A DNA stretch of 64,000 bases from Mesorhizobium sp. LSJC280B00 (GTDB lineage: Bacteria; Pseudomonadota; Alphaproteobacteria; Rhizobiales; Rhizobiaceae), in assembly GCF_000502835.1 (NCBI RefSeq), contig NZ_AYVL01000001.1, positions 266,042 through 330,041 on the forward strand. Direction: 5' to 3'. Position numbers and translations under genes: made by a program. The notes under the pieces are model-generated. The model was given only the letters and a program-made list of their open reading frames with translations, made no database searches and was not told the DNA's origin. Positions 27,004-36,208 of this stretch are shown piece after piece. Each line of letters starts with the position of its first letter. Position 1 is the stretch's first letter.

Positions 27004-29604
27004 ATGACAGATCAAAGCCAGCGGGCGGCAGGGCCTGACCAACCCGTTATCGACATTGACAAGCTTAGCGAGATCGTCGCCGAGGCCGACACCGGTGGGC
27101 GCAAGCCGACCGGCCGCACCGCGAAGCTGATCCTCGGCGTATCGCTGGCATGGTCGCTGTTCCAGCTCTGGTATGCCTCGCCCCTTCCGTTCATGCTCAA
27201 TTTTGGTGTCGTCAGCGACGGCATCGCCCGCTCCATCCATCTGGCCTTCGCCCTGTTTCTGGCGATGCTGACATTTCCGGCCTTCAAGACCTCGTCGCGC
27301 AGCCGGGTGCCGCTGCCCGACTGGGTGCTAGGCATCGCCGGGGCGGCGTCCGCCCTCTATCTGTTGGTCTTTTACAGCGATATCGCCCATCGGCCGGGCC
27401 TTCCTACTACGGCTGACCTGGTCGTCTCGATCGCCGGCGTCCTCATCCTGCTCGAGGCCGCCCGTCGCGCCGTCGGGCCTGCCATCACCGTCATCGCGGC
27501 GATCATGCTGACCTATATCTTCGCCGGGCCTCACCTTCCTGGCCTGCTCGGCCACAAGGGCGCGACGTTATCGCGCGCAGCCTCGCAGATGTGGCTGACG
27601 TCGGAGGGGGTCTTCGGTGTTGCCCTCGGTGTGTCCACCAACGTCGTCTTCATGTTCGTTCTGTTCGGAACATTGCTGGAGCGCGCCGGCGCCGGCGGCT
27701 TTTTCATCCAGCTTGCCTTCTCGCTGCTCGGCAAATACCGCGGCGGTCCGGCCAAGGCCGGTGTCGTGGCTTCCGGCCTGACCGGCATGATTTCCGGGTC
27801 GTCGATCGCCAATGTCGTGACCACCGGAACCTTCACCATCCCGCTGATGCGTCGCGTCGGATATTCTGCGGTGAAGGCGGGCGCCATCGAATGCGCGGCC
27901 GGCGTCAATGGTCAGCTGATGCCTCCGGTGATGGGCGCCGCCGCGTTCTTGATCGCGGAATATGTCGGCATCTCCTATGCCGAGGTGGTCAAGCACGCCT
28001 TCTACCCGGCGCTGCTGACCTACGGCTCGTTGTTCTACATCGTCGATATCGAGGCGATGAAGATGGGGCTGAAGGGTCTGCCGTCGCGCAGCGCCCATTC
28101 GGCCTATCAGGGTGCGCTGCGCGGGCTGATGGGCGTATGCGGCTTCATCGTCCTCGCAGGGCTTGTCTATTACGGCATTGGCTGGACGAAGATCGTTTTC
28201 GGCGCGGCCGCGACCTGGATGATCACTGCCGCGCTGATCGCCGTTTACATCGGCCTTGTCGCCTACCGGGCGCGTTATCCCGACCTGCCGCTGGAGGATC
28301 TGGAGGGCGAGATCGTCAGGATTCCCCACTTCGGCGAGACGGCGCGCACCGGCCTGCATTTTCTGCTGCCTGTGATCCTGCTGATCTGGTGCCTGATGGT
28401 GGAGGAGTTGTCGCCCGGCCTGTCGGCATTCTGGGGCGCTGTCGCCCTTATGGCGCTGATCGTCACGCAGCGGCCGCTCACCGCCTTTTTCCGCAAGGAC
28501 CGCGCGCTGGCGCAGCATTGGCTTCACGGTTTCGACGATCTGGTCGGTGGCCTGTCCGCCGCCGCACGCAACATGACGACGGTCGGCATTGCCACTGCGA
28601 CGGCCGGCATCATCGTCGGCACGGTTCTGCTCACGGGCATCGGGCTGGTAATGACCGAGCTGGTCGAATTCATCTCGGGCGGCAGCTTCATCGTCATGCT
28701 TTTGTTCACCGCGGTGATCTGCATCATTCTCGGCATGGGCATGCCGACCACTGCGAGCTATGTCGTCGTCGCCACCTTGATGGCGCCGGTCATCGTCGAT
28801 TTGGCGGCGCAGAACGATCTTGCCGTGCCGCTGGTCGCCGTCCACATGTTCGTTTTCTATTTCGGGCTGATGGCGGACGTGACGCCGCCAGTGGGGCTGG
28901 CGGCTTATGCTGCTGCGGCAATTTCAGGCGCCGATCCGGTGAAGACCGGCATTCAGGGCTTCAAGTACGAGATCCGTACCGGCCTCTTGCCATTCATCTT
29001 CATCTTCAACACCGGACTGCTGATGATCGATCTCGAAGGGCCGTTCGACTTCGTCGCGATGGTGGTCACATCGACGCTCGCCATGGTCTCGTTTGTAGCA
29101 GCGACGCAGAATTGGATGCTCGTGCGCAACCGCTGGTACGAGACGATTGCGTTGCTTGTGGCCTGTTTCATCTTGTTCAGACCGGGATTGTTGCTCGATC
29201 AGGTGAGCGAACCTTATCGGGCAGTGCCTGCCTCCGAACTCAGCCGTATCGTCGACGAGACAGCCGAAGGCGGAGCGGTTCGCCTGCGCCTGACGACACT
29301 GAACCTCAACGGCGATGAGATATCGAAGCTGGTTCGGCTACAACTCGGGCCCGCAAATTCATCGGCCGAACGCCTGAAGGCTGCGGGCCTGGACGTCAGT
29401 GCGCTTGGCGATAGCGTGACAGTCGGCGTCGTGCGACTGGGCAGCCAGGCGGCCAAATTCGGCCTGCAGCCCGGCGACGAAATCAACCAGGTGCTAGTCC
29501 CTGCGGAACGGACGTCGCGCTATTGGTTCGCCATTCCGGCTCTGCTGTTGCTCGGTCTCGTCGTCTGGGGCCAGAAGCGGCGAAGGCGGGCGGTTGGTCT
29601 GTAA
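27004..29604 (+). CDS. TRAP transporter fused 4TM/12TM permease with C-terminal DUF3394/PDZ-like tail
   Basis: 866-residue membrane protein that fuses the small (DctQ) and large (DctM) TRAP permease subunits, as usual for TAXI systems. DctM features include ASGLTGMISGSSIANVVTTGTF, GAIECAAGVNGQLMPPVMGAAAFLIAEY and LGMGMPTTASYVVVATLMAP. After the last DctM helices comes a soluble stretch (about 735-840) with LGSQAAKFGLQPGDEINQV, which reads like a PDZ fold, and a final single helix before KRRRR. ATG 27004 with GGGGA upstream is preferred to a TTG at 26992. Confidence 0.92.
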   Translation: MTDQSQRAAGPDQPVIDIDKLSEIVAEADTGGRKPTGRTAKLILGVSLAWSLFQLWYASPLPFMLNFGVVSDGIARSIHLAFALFLAMLTFPAFKTSSRSRVPLPDWVLGIAGAASALYLLVFYSDIAHRPGLPTTADLVVSIAGVLILLEAARRAVGPAITVIAAIMLTYIFAGPHLPGLLGHKGATLSRAASQMWLTSEGVFGVALGVSTNVVFMFVLFGTLLERAGAGGFFIQLAFSLLGKYRGGPAKAGVVASGLTGMISGSSIANVVTTGTFTIPLMRRVGYSAVKAGAIECAAGVNGQLMPPVMGAAAFLIAEYVGISYAEVVKHAFYPALLTYGSLFYIVDIEAMKMGLKGLPSRSAHSAYQGALRGLMGVCGFIVLAGLVYYGIGWTKIVFGAAATWMITAALIAVYIGLVAYRARYPDLPLEDLEGEIVRIPHFGETARTGLHFLLPVILLIWCLMVEELSPGLSAFWGAVALMALIVTQRPLTAFFRKDRALAQHWLHGFDDLVGGLSAAARNMTTVGIATATAGIIVGTVLLTGIGLVMTELVEFISGGSFIVMLLFTAVICIILGMGMPTTASYVVVATLMAPVIVDLAAQNDLAVPLVAVHMFVFYFGLMADVTPPVGLAAYAAAAISGADPVKTGIQGFKYEIRTGLLPFIFIFNTGLLMIDLEGPFDFVAMVVTSTLAMVSFVAATQNWMLVRNRWYETIALLVACFILFRPGLLLDQVSEPYRAVPASELSRIVDETAEGGAVRLRLTTLNLNGDEISKLVRLQLGPANSSAERLKAAGLDVSALGDSVTVGVVRLGSQAAKFGLQPGDEINQVLVPAERTSRYWFAIPALLLLGLVVWGQKRRRRAVGL

Positions 29605-29635
29605 ACGTCTTGTGAGCGGAAGCGTCTTGGCCAGC

Positions 29636-30598
29636 ATGTCGGTAACCAAAGAACCAAACGACGCCCTGGAGCCGGCTAACGCGGAAATGCGCATGACGAC
29701 GCGCGACCGCCCCTTCGAACCCGTCGACTACGGGCTTTACGCGCTGACGGTCATTGCCTGGAGCGCATCGTGGTTCGCGATCGAACTTCAGGTCGGCAGC
29801 GGCGTGTCGAACGAGGTCAATCTGGTCTGGCGCTTCGCCATCGCCACGCTGCTGATGTTTGCCTGGGCGGGTTTTTCCGGTCGGCGGCTCCGCTTTCCGA
29901 TCGCCGATCATTTGCGCTTTGCTGTGCTTGGCATCCTCATCTTCTCGTCGAACTTCCTGTTTTTCTATTATGGCGCCGGCTATCTCGTCAGCGGCTTGCT
30001 CTCGGTCGTCTTTTCGCTCGCCTCGGTCATCAACATGCTGCTCGGTGCCTTGGTCATCGGCGAGCGCCCGGCGCCGCGCATTCTCGCCGGCGGCATCATC
30101 GGCTTCGCCGGAATAGCGCTGATGTTCTTTCCCGAAATCGCTGCCAACGGGCTTTCCGGCGGCACGTTGGTGGGCCTTCTCCTGTGCCTCTGCGGCACGC
30201 TGAGCTTCTGCGCCGGCAATCTCGTCTCCGTCGCAAACCAGCGCCGCGACCTGCCGCTCGTTTCAACGAGCGCCTGGGGCATGCTTTATGGCACTCTGTG
30301 GTCGGCGTTCCTGGCCTTCCTGCTTGGTGAGCCGTTCGTGTTCGCGACGACCGCCCCTTATATCGGCTCGCTGGTCTTCCTCGCCGTCATATCGACGGTC
30401 ATGGCTTTCGCCGCCTACCTGACGCTGCTCGGACGCATTGGCGGCGCCCGCGCCGGCTATGCGACCGTCATATTTCCCGTCTTTGCGCTTTTGATCTCCA
30501 CGGCGCTGGAAGGTTATGACTGGACTGCGTACGCGATCATCGGGCTCGTCCTCGTTGCCGCCGGAAACGTCCTGGTCATTCGCGGAGGACGGCGCTGA
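29636..30598 (+). CDS. EamA/DMT-family transporter
   Basis: About 320-residue inner-membrane protein with ten predicted helices in two EamA repeats (GLYALTVIAWSASWFAI ... VISTVMAFAAYLTLLGRIGGARAGYATVIFPVFALL). This family mostly exports metabolites or amino acids. ATG 29636 is used; an ATG at 29687 or 29693 would shorten the cytoplasmic N-terminus and is also reasonable. It lies 31 bp after the TRAP permease on the same strand, so it may belong to the same transcript. Confidence 0.87.
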   Translation: MSVTKEPNDALEPANAEMRMTTRDRPFEPVDYGLYALTVIAWSASWFAIELQVGSGVSNEVNLVWRFAIATLLMFAWAGFSGRRLRFPIADHLRFAVLGILIFSSNFLFFYYGAGYLVSGLLSVVFSLASVINMLLGALVIGERPAPRILAGGIIGFAGIALMFFPEIAANGLSGGTLVGLLLCLCGTLSFCAGNLVSVANQRRDLPLVSTSAWGMLYGTLWSAFLAFLLGEPFVFATTAPYIGSLVFLAVISTVMAFAAYLTLLGRIGGARAGYATVIFPVFALLISTALEGYDWTAYAIIGLVLVAAGNVLVIRGGRR

Positions 30599-30742
30599 CG
30601 CATGCAATACTTCGCAATGCGCCGCCTTCCGCTGCGCGGGCCGCGCCACATAGGTGCACCGGATAGATGGGTCAGGGCGCCTTCTTCTTCTGTCTTTTTT
30701 ATCCAGCTTGACTCTCTTGGTCGTCAGTTTAGGCTGCGGTCA

Positions 30743-30757
30743 ATGGGTCAGACCAAT
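30743..30757. promoter_or_regulatory. Candidate GntR operator upstream of the sugar-acid TRAP operon
   Basis: ATGGGTCAGACCAAT is a 15-bp near-palindrome (core GGTC-A-GACC, ends AT/AT) 36 bp before the GntR start. The spacing TGG-n-CCA resembles FadR-subfamily operators. A possible -35 TTGACT lies at 30708-30713 with a weak -10 TAGGCT at 30730-30735, which would put the operator at or just after the start of transcription. Inferred. Confidence 0.45.
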
Positions 30758-30793
30758 GTACCAGGGTTGGCCCCGGGAGGGAACTAAACGCGC

Positions 30794-31513
30794 ATGCCGA
30801 TCCAGTCCGTTGAACCACGCCGGCTTTACCGACAGGTCGCCGATCAGCTCAGGCAGCTGATCGATGCCGGCGAGTTTTCCGTCGGCGACCGCCTGCCGAC
30901 CGAGCGGGATCTGGCCGACCAGCTCGGAATTTCCCGCCCGACAGTCCGTGAAGCGCTGATAGCGCTGGAGGTCGAAGGCCGCATACGCATCCGCGTCGGC
31001 TCGGGTATCTACGTCATCGATCCGCCGAGCGCCGCCGCCTCCGAACCCGAAGTCGAGGAAGGCCCGTTCGAGCTGTTGCGCGCGCGCGAATTCGTCGAAG
31101 GCGCGATCGCCGCCGAAGCGGCCCTCCATGTCCGGCCTGCAGATATCGAACGGCTCGACGACGTGCTGCGCCGGATGGAGGCCATGCGTCACCCCAACAA
31201 GATGACCATTGCGCTCGACCGGGAATTCCACACCGCTGTCGCCGGCATTCTCGAGAACGCGGTGCTGGTGCGCTTCATCGGCGAGCTTTTCGACCAGCGC
31301 ATGAACCCGTACTTCGAACGCCTGTCGATCTATTTCGAGACCAGCGATTCCTGGCAGGTCGCGGCAAAGGAACATCGTGCCGTGCGCGATGCAATTGCCG
31401 CGCGCGACCCCGAGCGGGCCAAGGCCGCCATGCAGCAGCATCTGCGCCAGTCGCAAATCAGATTCTCACGCAATTTCGATGAGAGAGCCGCAGCCAAGGA
31501 GGTTGCGGAATAG
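30794..31513 (+). CDS. GntR/FadR-family transcriptional regulator of the TRAP/idonate operon
   Basis: 239-residue regulator with an N-terminal winged HTH (LPTERDLADQLGISRPTVREALIALEVEGRIRIRVGSG) and an FCD domain (REFVEGAIAAEAALHVRPADI ... DREFHTAVAGILENAVL). It resembles hexuronate/sugar-acid repressors of the UxuR/ExuR type. ATG 30794 follows GGGAGGGAACTAAACGC. Being first in a run with dctPQM and a dehydrogenase, it probably represses that operon and is relieved by a sugar acid. Confidence 0.9.
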   Translation: MPIQSVEPRRLYRQVADQLRQLIDAGEFSVGDRLPTERDLADQLGISRPTVREALIALEVEGRIRIRVGSGIYVIDPPSAAASEPEVEEGPFELLRAREFVEGAIAAEAALHVRPADIERLDDVLRRMEAMRHPNKMTIALDREFHTAVAGILENAVLVRFIGELFDQRMNPYFERLSIYFETSDSWQVAAKEHRAVRDAIAARDPERAKAAMQQHLRQSQIRFSRNFDERAAAKEVAE

Positions 31514-31564
31514 CAGTTGGCCGGGGGGAGATCCGGCCGTCAAGTTCAACCAGGGAGGAATTAG

Positions 31565-32539
31565 ATGCTGAGAAAATACGCAGTTCTGCTCGGTGCGATC
31601 GCCGCAATTGCCATACCCATGGCGTCGGCCTCGGCGGAAACGGTCCTGAAATGGGCACATGTCTACGAGACGACGGAGCCCTTCCACACCGAATCCGTGT
31701 GGGCGGCCGACGAAATCAAGAAGCGCACCCAGGGCCGCTACGCCATCGACGTCTATCCGGCCTCGCAGCTTGGCAAGGAAGCGGACATCAACCAGGGCCT
31801 GATGCTCGGCACCGTCGACATCATCATTTCCGGATCGAGCTTCGCGGCGCGCGAATATCCACCGATCGGCGTCACCTATTTCCCATACACTTTCCGCGAT
31901 GCCGACCATCTGCTGAAATACACCAAAAGCGACGTCTACAAGGCCCTGACCAAGGGCTATGAGGACAAGACCGGCAATCATATCGCCGCCACCACCTATT
32001 ACGGGACGCGGCAGACCACCTCGAACCGTCCGATCGCCAAGTGCTCCGACATGCAGGGCTTGAAGATGCGCGTTCCCGACGTGCCGGCCTATCTGGCCAT
32101 GCCGCGTGCCTGCGGCGCCAACACCGCGCCGATTGCCTTCGCCGAGGTCTATCTGGCCCTGCAGAACGGCACGGTGGAGGCCCAGGAGAACCCGCTGACC
32201 ACCATCGAGGCGAAGAAATTCTACGAGGTGCAGAAGAACATCGTGCTCACTGGCCATATCGTCGATCATCTCAACACCATCATATCGGCGTCGCGCTGGG
32301 CCTCGCTTTCCGACGAGGACAAGAAGATCTTCACCGAGGTGATGCAGGAGGCTGCCGCCCGCGCCACGGCAAAGATCGTCGCCCGCGAAAAGGAACTGGT
32401 GCAGGTATTCAAGGACCGCGGCATCACCGTAACCGATGTCGACCGTGCCGATTTCGAGAAGAATGTCCTGGAGAAGGTCACCTTCGAGGAGTTCGGCTAC
32501 AACAAGTCCGATTGGGAAGCGATCCGCGCCATCAAATAG
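31565..32539 (+). CDS. TRAP transporter solute-binding protein, DctP family
   Basis: 324-residue periplasmic binder with signal peptide (MLRKYAVLLGAIAAIAIPMASASA). The ligand-site region GLKMRVPDVPAYLAMPRACG...APIAFAEVYLALQNGTVEAQENPL carries the conserved arginine that holds a carboxylate and the typical Q-N-GTV-AQENP motif. GGGAGGAATTAG precedes the ATG. With DctQ and DctM downstream and an idonate-type dehydrogenase, the ligand is likely a sugar acid. Confidence 0.93.
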   Translation: MLRKYAVLLGAIAAIAIPMASASAETVLKWAHVYETTEPFHTESVWAADEIKKRTQGRYAIDVYPASQLGKEADINQGLMLGTVDIIISGSSFAAREYPPIGVTYFPYTFRDADHLLKYTKSDVYKALTKGYEDKTGNHIAATTYYGTRQTTSNRPIAKCSDMQGLKMRVPDVPAYLAMPRACGANTAPIAFAEVYLALQNGTVEAQENPLTTIEAKKFYEVQKNIVLTGHIVDHLNTIISASRWASLSDEDKKIFTEVMQEAAARATAKIVAREKELVQVFKDRGITVTDVDRADFEKNVLEKVTFEEFGYNKSDWEAIRAIK

Positions 32540-32610
32540 GCTATCCGGAAATCGGATGCTTAATCAAGAGGATAGAGCGGCAATCGGATTTGCTGCTTTG
32601 ACCTGCCCTT

Positions 32611-32644
32611 CCGTCCGGCTCCAAATTGCGCCGGACGGCCTTTT
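32611..32644 (+). terminator. Hairpin with T-run after the DctP gene (attenuator)
   Basis: Perfect 9-bp stem CCGTCCGGC / GCCGGACGG (32611-32619, 32630-32638), 10-nt loop, then CCTTTT. It sits between dctP-like and dctQ-like genes and would partly terminate transcription. Confidence 0.75.
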
Positions 32645-32683
32645 CAATCCTTGACGACCCACCAGCTTCGGGAGCCCGCGCCG

Positions 32684-33256
32684 ATGGCCGAGGAACACCA
32701 CACCGAGATCACCGTCGAAGAGATCGCGCACGCCTTCGAGGAGGTGCCGGTACACGTCGACCTGTCGGACCACGGCGTCGAGGACTGGATTACGCTTGCC
32801 GTTTTCTGGGGCATGGTCGTCTGTGTCTTCCTGCAGTTCTTCACCCGCTATGCGCTGAACAACAGCCTTGCCTGGACCGAGGAGATCGCCATCAACGCGC
32901 TCGTCGTCGTCGTTTTTCTGGGCGCCGCCATGTGCGTGCGCCTTTCGCGCCATATCCACGTCGACGTGCTTTACCACTATCTGCCGGAGCGTGTCGGCCG
33001 CTGGCTGGCGCTCGCCGTCGATATTATCCGCATCGCATTCTTCGCCTACGGATCCTGGCTGATGTGGCGCTACGTCACGATCGTGGCGCATGAGCGCATG
33101 GTCACCGTCAACCTGCCGCGGCGCTGGTTCTTCTACGCCGTACTGGCGGGCTTCGTGCTGATGCTTCTGCGCTCGATCCAGGTCTTTATCGGCAATTACC
33201 GGCGCGGCTATTCGGTGCTCGAGCGTCCCGGTGCGTTCGAGACAGCGGGGGTCTGA
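32684..33256 (+). CDS. TRAP transporter small permease, DctQ family
   Basis: 190-residue protein with four predicted transmembrane helices and the DctQ pattern FTRYALNNSLAWTEEIAINALVVVVFLGAAMCVR. ATG 32684 has CGGGAG upstream; an in-frame TTG at 32651 is possible but weaker. Followed three bases later by the large permease gene. Confidence 0.92.
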   Translation: MAEEHHTEITVEEIAHAFEEVPVHVDLSDHGVEDWITLAVFWGMVVCVFLQFFTRYALNNSLAWTEEIAINALVVVVFLGAAMCVRLSRHIHVDVLYHYLPERVGRWLALAVDIIRIAFFAYGSWLMWRYVTIVAHERMVTVNLPRRWFFYAVLAGFVLMLLRSIQVFIGNYRRGYSVLERPGAFETAGV

Positions 33257-33259
33257 GCG

Positions 33260-34666
33260 ATGCTGCTTCTGGTCGGGGGCTTTCTTGTCCTGATGCTCAT
33301 CGGCGTGCCGGTCGCCGTTTCGATGGCGGCCGCGTCGATCCTTTACCTCGTCATCTACGGCGTCGCGCCCGATATCATCGCGGCCCAGCGCATGATCGCC
33401 GGGGTGGAGAGCTTTCCGCTACTCGCCGTTCCGTTCTTCATCCTGGCCGGCAACCTCATGAACATCGCCGGCGTCACCGGGCGCATCTATTCCTTCGCCC
33501 TTGCCCTGGTCGGCTGGATGAAAGGCGGCCTGGCGCAGGTCAACATCATCGGATCGGTGATCTTTTCCGGCATGTCGGGCACCGCGCTCGCCGACGCCGC
33601 TGGCATCGGCACCATCGAGATCAAGGCGATGAAGGATCACGGCTATCCTATCGACGCCGCGGTTGGCGTCACCGCCGCTTCCGCCACGCTCGGGCCGATC
33701 TTTCCGCCCTCGCTGCCCTTCGTCATCTACGGCATGATGGCCAATGTCTCGATCGGTGCGCTGTTCATGGCCGGCATCCTGCCCGGCGTGGTCATGACCG
33801 TGCTGATGATGATTACGGTTGCCATCTTTGCCTACAATCGCGGCTGGGGTTCCGACACGCCTTTCGAGCTTCGGCGGCTCGCCGAAGCGGCGGGCGAGGT
33901 GCTGGTGGTGGCTGCCTTTCCGATTGGCTGTTACGTGCTTGTGCAGCTTGGCCTGTCGATCAACATCGCGGTCGGCATCGCGCTGCTGCTGCTGATCGCC
34001 GCGGACTGGTATTTCGATTTCTCCGCGGTCATGGCGCTGATGACGCCGGTCATCCTGATCGGCGGCATGACGATGGGCTGGTTCACGCCGACCGAAGCGG
34101 CGATGGCGGCTGTGATCTGGTCGCTTTTCCTCGGGCTGGTGCGCTACCGCACAATGACGCTGCGTTTGCTTGCCAAGGCCAGCTTCGACACGATCGAAAC
34201 GACCGCGTCGGTGCTGTTCATCGTTACCGCCGCATCGATCTTCGCCTGGCTGCTCACCGTCAGCCAGGCGGCACAGCTGTTTTCGAACTTCATTTTCGCG
34301 CTCACCGAAAATAAATGGGTCTTCCTGATCCTGGTCAACATCCTGATGCTGGTGGTCGGCTGCTTCCTCGATACGATCGCCGCGATCACGATTCTGGTGC
34401 CGATCCTGCTGCCGGTCGCCGCCGTCTACGGCATCAACCCGGTGCATTTCGGCCTGATCATGACGCTCAACCTGATGATCGGGCTTTTGCACCCGCCGCT
34501 CGGCATGGTGCTGTTCGTGCTGTCGCGCGTCGCCAAGCTTTCGGTCGAGCGCACCACCATGGCGATCCTGCCGTGGCTGGTGCCGCTTATCGTGGCGCTG
34601 CTTCTGATCACCTTCATACCCGCCATCACGCTTTGGCTGCCGACCGAGATGGGCTTGATCCGGTGA
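33260..34666 (+). CDS. TRAP transporter large permease, DctM family
   Basis: 468-residue membrane subunit, about 12 helices. Family motifs: PFFILAGNLMNIAGVTGRI, GTALADAAGIGTIEIKAMKDHGYP, ASATLGPIFPPSLPFVIYGMMANVSIGALFMAGILPG and the C-terminal LIMTLNLMIGLLHPPLGMVLFVLSRVAK. Complete length. Stop overlaps the dehydrogenase GTG by 4 bp. Confidence 0.94.
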   Translation: MLLLVGGFLVLMLIGVPVAVSMAAASILYLVIYGVAPDIIAAQRMIAGVESFPLLAVPFFILAGNLMNIAGVTGRIYSFALALVGWMKGGLAQVNIIGSVIFSGMSGTALADAAGIGTIEIKAMKDHGYPIDAAVGVTAASATLGPIFPPSLPFVIYGMMANVSIGALFMAGILPGVVMTVLMMITVAIFAYNRGWGSDTPFELRRLAEAAGEVLVVAAFPIGCYVLVQLGLSINIAVGIALLLLIAADWYFDFSAVMALMTPVILIGGMTMGWFTPTEAAMAAVIWSLFLGLVRYRTMTLRLLAKASFDTIETTASVLFIVTAASIFAWLLTVSQAAQLFSNFIFALTENKWVFLILVNILMLVVGCFLDTIAAITILVPILLPVAAVYGINPVHFGLIMTLNLMIGLLHPPLGMVLFVLSRVAKLSVERTTMAILPWLVPLIVALLLITFIPAITLWLPTEMGLIR

Positions 34667-35712
34667 GCGGCCAGGTGATTGCCGCAACGCTGTTCGGCCC
34701 GCAGGACCTGCGCGTCGTGGAGCGTCCGCTTGAACCGCTGGCACCAGGTATGGTGCGGGTGCGCTTTGGGGCAGGGGGCATCTGCGGCTCCGACCTGCAT
34801 TATTTCCGCCATGCCCGTACCGGCGACTTCGTCGTCACTTCGCCGCTTGTCCTCGGCCACGAAATCTCAGGCGAAATCGTCGAGATCAACGGCGCCGCGC
34901 CCGGCCTTGGCGTCGGCGACCATGTCGCGGTCAATCCATCGCGCTGGTGCGGGCGTTGCGCGCGATGCCTGGAAGGCCGCGCCAATCTCTGCGAAAACAT
35001 CTACTTCATGGGCTCGGCATCGAAGACACCGCATATGCAGGGCGGCTTCGTCAGTCTGTTCGACGCCACGCCCGCGCAATGTTTCAAGGTTCCACTTGAT
35101 GTGGCCTACCAGGCGGCGGCACTTGCCGAGCCGCTAGCGGTGAGCCTGCACGCCGCCACGCGGGCGGGCGACATCAGGGGCCGCAATGTCATCCTGTTCG
35201 GTGCCGGCCCCATCGGTCTCTTGACCATGCTCGCGGCCAGGCTTGCCGGCTGCGCTGAACTGACCGTCGCCGACATCGCCGCCGCGCCGCTCGCCTTCGC
35301 CCGCAGTTTGGGCGCCGACAGGACGATCGACCTTTCCGGCGGCGACGCCGAACTCCAGGCGCTCGCGGCCGGCGGTTCGCTTGATGTGGCGTTCGAGATT
35401 TCAGGCACTGCCGCAGGCCTTGCCGCGGCGATCGCCAGTGTCCGGCGCGGCGGCACGGTGGTCCAGGTCGGCAATCTTCCCGGTGGCCAGATCCCGCTGC
35501 CTGCCAATGCAGTGATGGCCAAGGAGATCGACCTCAAAGGCACCTTCCGCTTCGGTACGGAGTTCGGTCGCGCAGTCGATTTCATCGTGTCGGGAGAGGT
35601 GGACGTCCTGAAACTGGTGACCGCCGAGCGCACGCTTTCTTGCGCCCCCGATGCCTTCCGACTTGCCGTCGACCGTTCACAGAGTGTCAAGGTCGTGCTG
35701 ACCGCGGACTGA
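34663..35712 (+). CDS. Zinc-dependent alcohol dehydrogenase, L-idonate 5-dehydrogenase type
   Basis: 349-residue medium-chain dehydrogenase. Catalytic zinc residues Cys41 (GICGSDLHYF) and His66-Glu67 (LGHE), a structural zinc site CGRCARCLEGRANLC, and the NAD(P) motif GAGPIGLL are present. The closest wording (ICGSDLHYF-RHARTG-DFVV) is that of L-idonate 5-dehydrogenase, which oxidises L-idonate to 5-keto-D-gluconate. It begins with GTG overlapping the TRAP permease stop, so it is the first catabolic step after uptake by the DctPQM system. Related polyol dehydrogenases remain possible. Confidence 0.87.
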   Translation: MSGQVIAATLFGPQDLRVVERPLEPLAPGMVRVRFGAGGICGSDLHYFRHARTGDFVVTSPLVLGHEISGEIVEINGAAPGLGVGDHVAVNPSRWCGRCARCLEGRANLCENIYFMGSASKTPHMQGGFVSLFDATPAQCFKVPLDVAYQAAALAEPLAVSLHAATRAGDIRGRNVILFGAGPIGLLTMLAARLAGCAELTVADIAAAPLAFARSLGADRTIDLSGGDAELQALAAGGSLDVAFEISGTAAGLAAAIASVRRGGTVVQVGNLPGGQIPLPANAVMAKEIDLKGTFRFGTEFGRAVDFIVSGEVDVLKLVTAERTLSCAPDAFRLAVDRSQSVKVVLTAD

Positions 35713-35899
35713 ATCATGGTTTTGCCAGATCGTTAGCAGCCATAACTCATTGCGAACGGACGAAACTCAGAACGTGCTCGACGTATATGCTCCCACCCAG
35801 GTCTCCGGTTAAACTCGGGAGCAATACCGGCAGCTTGCTGTCAAAATTGTTGGCAGCAAATCCGCTCGCGATTAAAGCCCCTTCGTCGCGAGATTTTGC

Positions 35900-36208
35900 T
35901 TAGTTCGGCCATTCCTCGTCCTGCCAACCGCGCGCTGCGTGGATCACCCGCAAAATTGAAATGCTTTCCCGGCCGCCCTTGGCGGTCACGGCATAAGCGA
36001 TGATGTAGGGCAGGCGACTCACAGGCTTTTCATAGGTGCCGGATAGACGGCCGGGTCGCCCGGTTGCCATTTCCCCAAGCGCGGCCCCTGCGTCCAGAAT
36101 CCGGTCTGCGACCAGGCGCGCAGCGCGCGGATTATCCTGCGAGATATAGGCGATCTGTTCCTTGATGTCGTCCAGCGCACCGCGAGACCACTGAACGGCT
36201 CGCGTCAC
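35900..36208 (-). CDS. RelE/ParE-family toxin
   Basis: 102-residue small basic toxin of a type II toxin-antitoxin pair: VQWSRGALDDIKEQIAYISQDNPRAARLVADRI ... PYIIAYAVT ... ISILRVIHAARGW is the ParE/RelE fold pattern. It starts with GTG overlapping the antitoxin stop (GTGA). ParE types poison gyrase and RelE types cut mRNA; the RVIHAARGW ending fits the ParE branch better. Confidence 0.9.
   Translation of the reverse strand: MTRAVQWSRGALDDIKEQIAYISQDNPRAARLVADRILDAGAALGEMATGRPGRLSGTYEKPVSRLPYIIAYAVTAKGGRESISILRVIHAARGWQDEEWPN

Noticed and set aside
27568-28845. 425-residue minus-strand frame opposite the TRAP permease
   Set aside because: Extremely Asp/Arg/His-rich product typical of antisense of membrane-protein genes.
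33419-34744. 441-residue minus-strand frame opposite dctM-like gene
   Set aside because: Same antisense artefact; no start signal or family.
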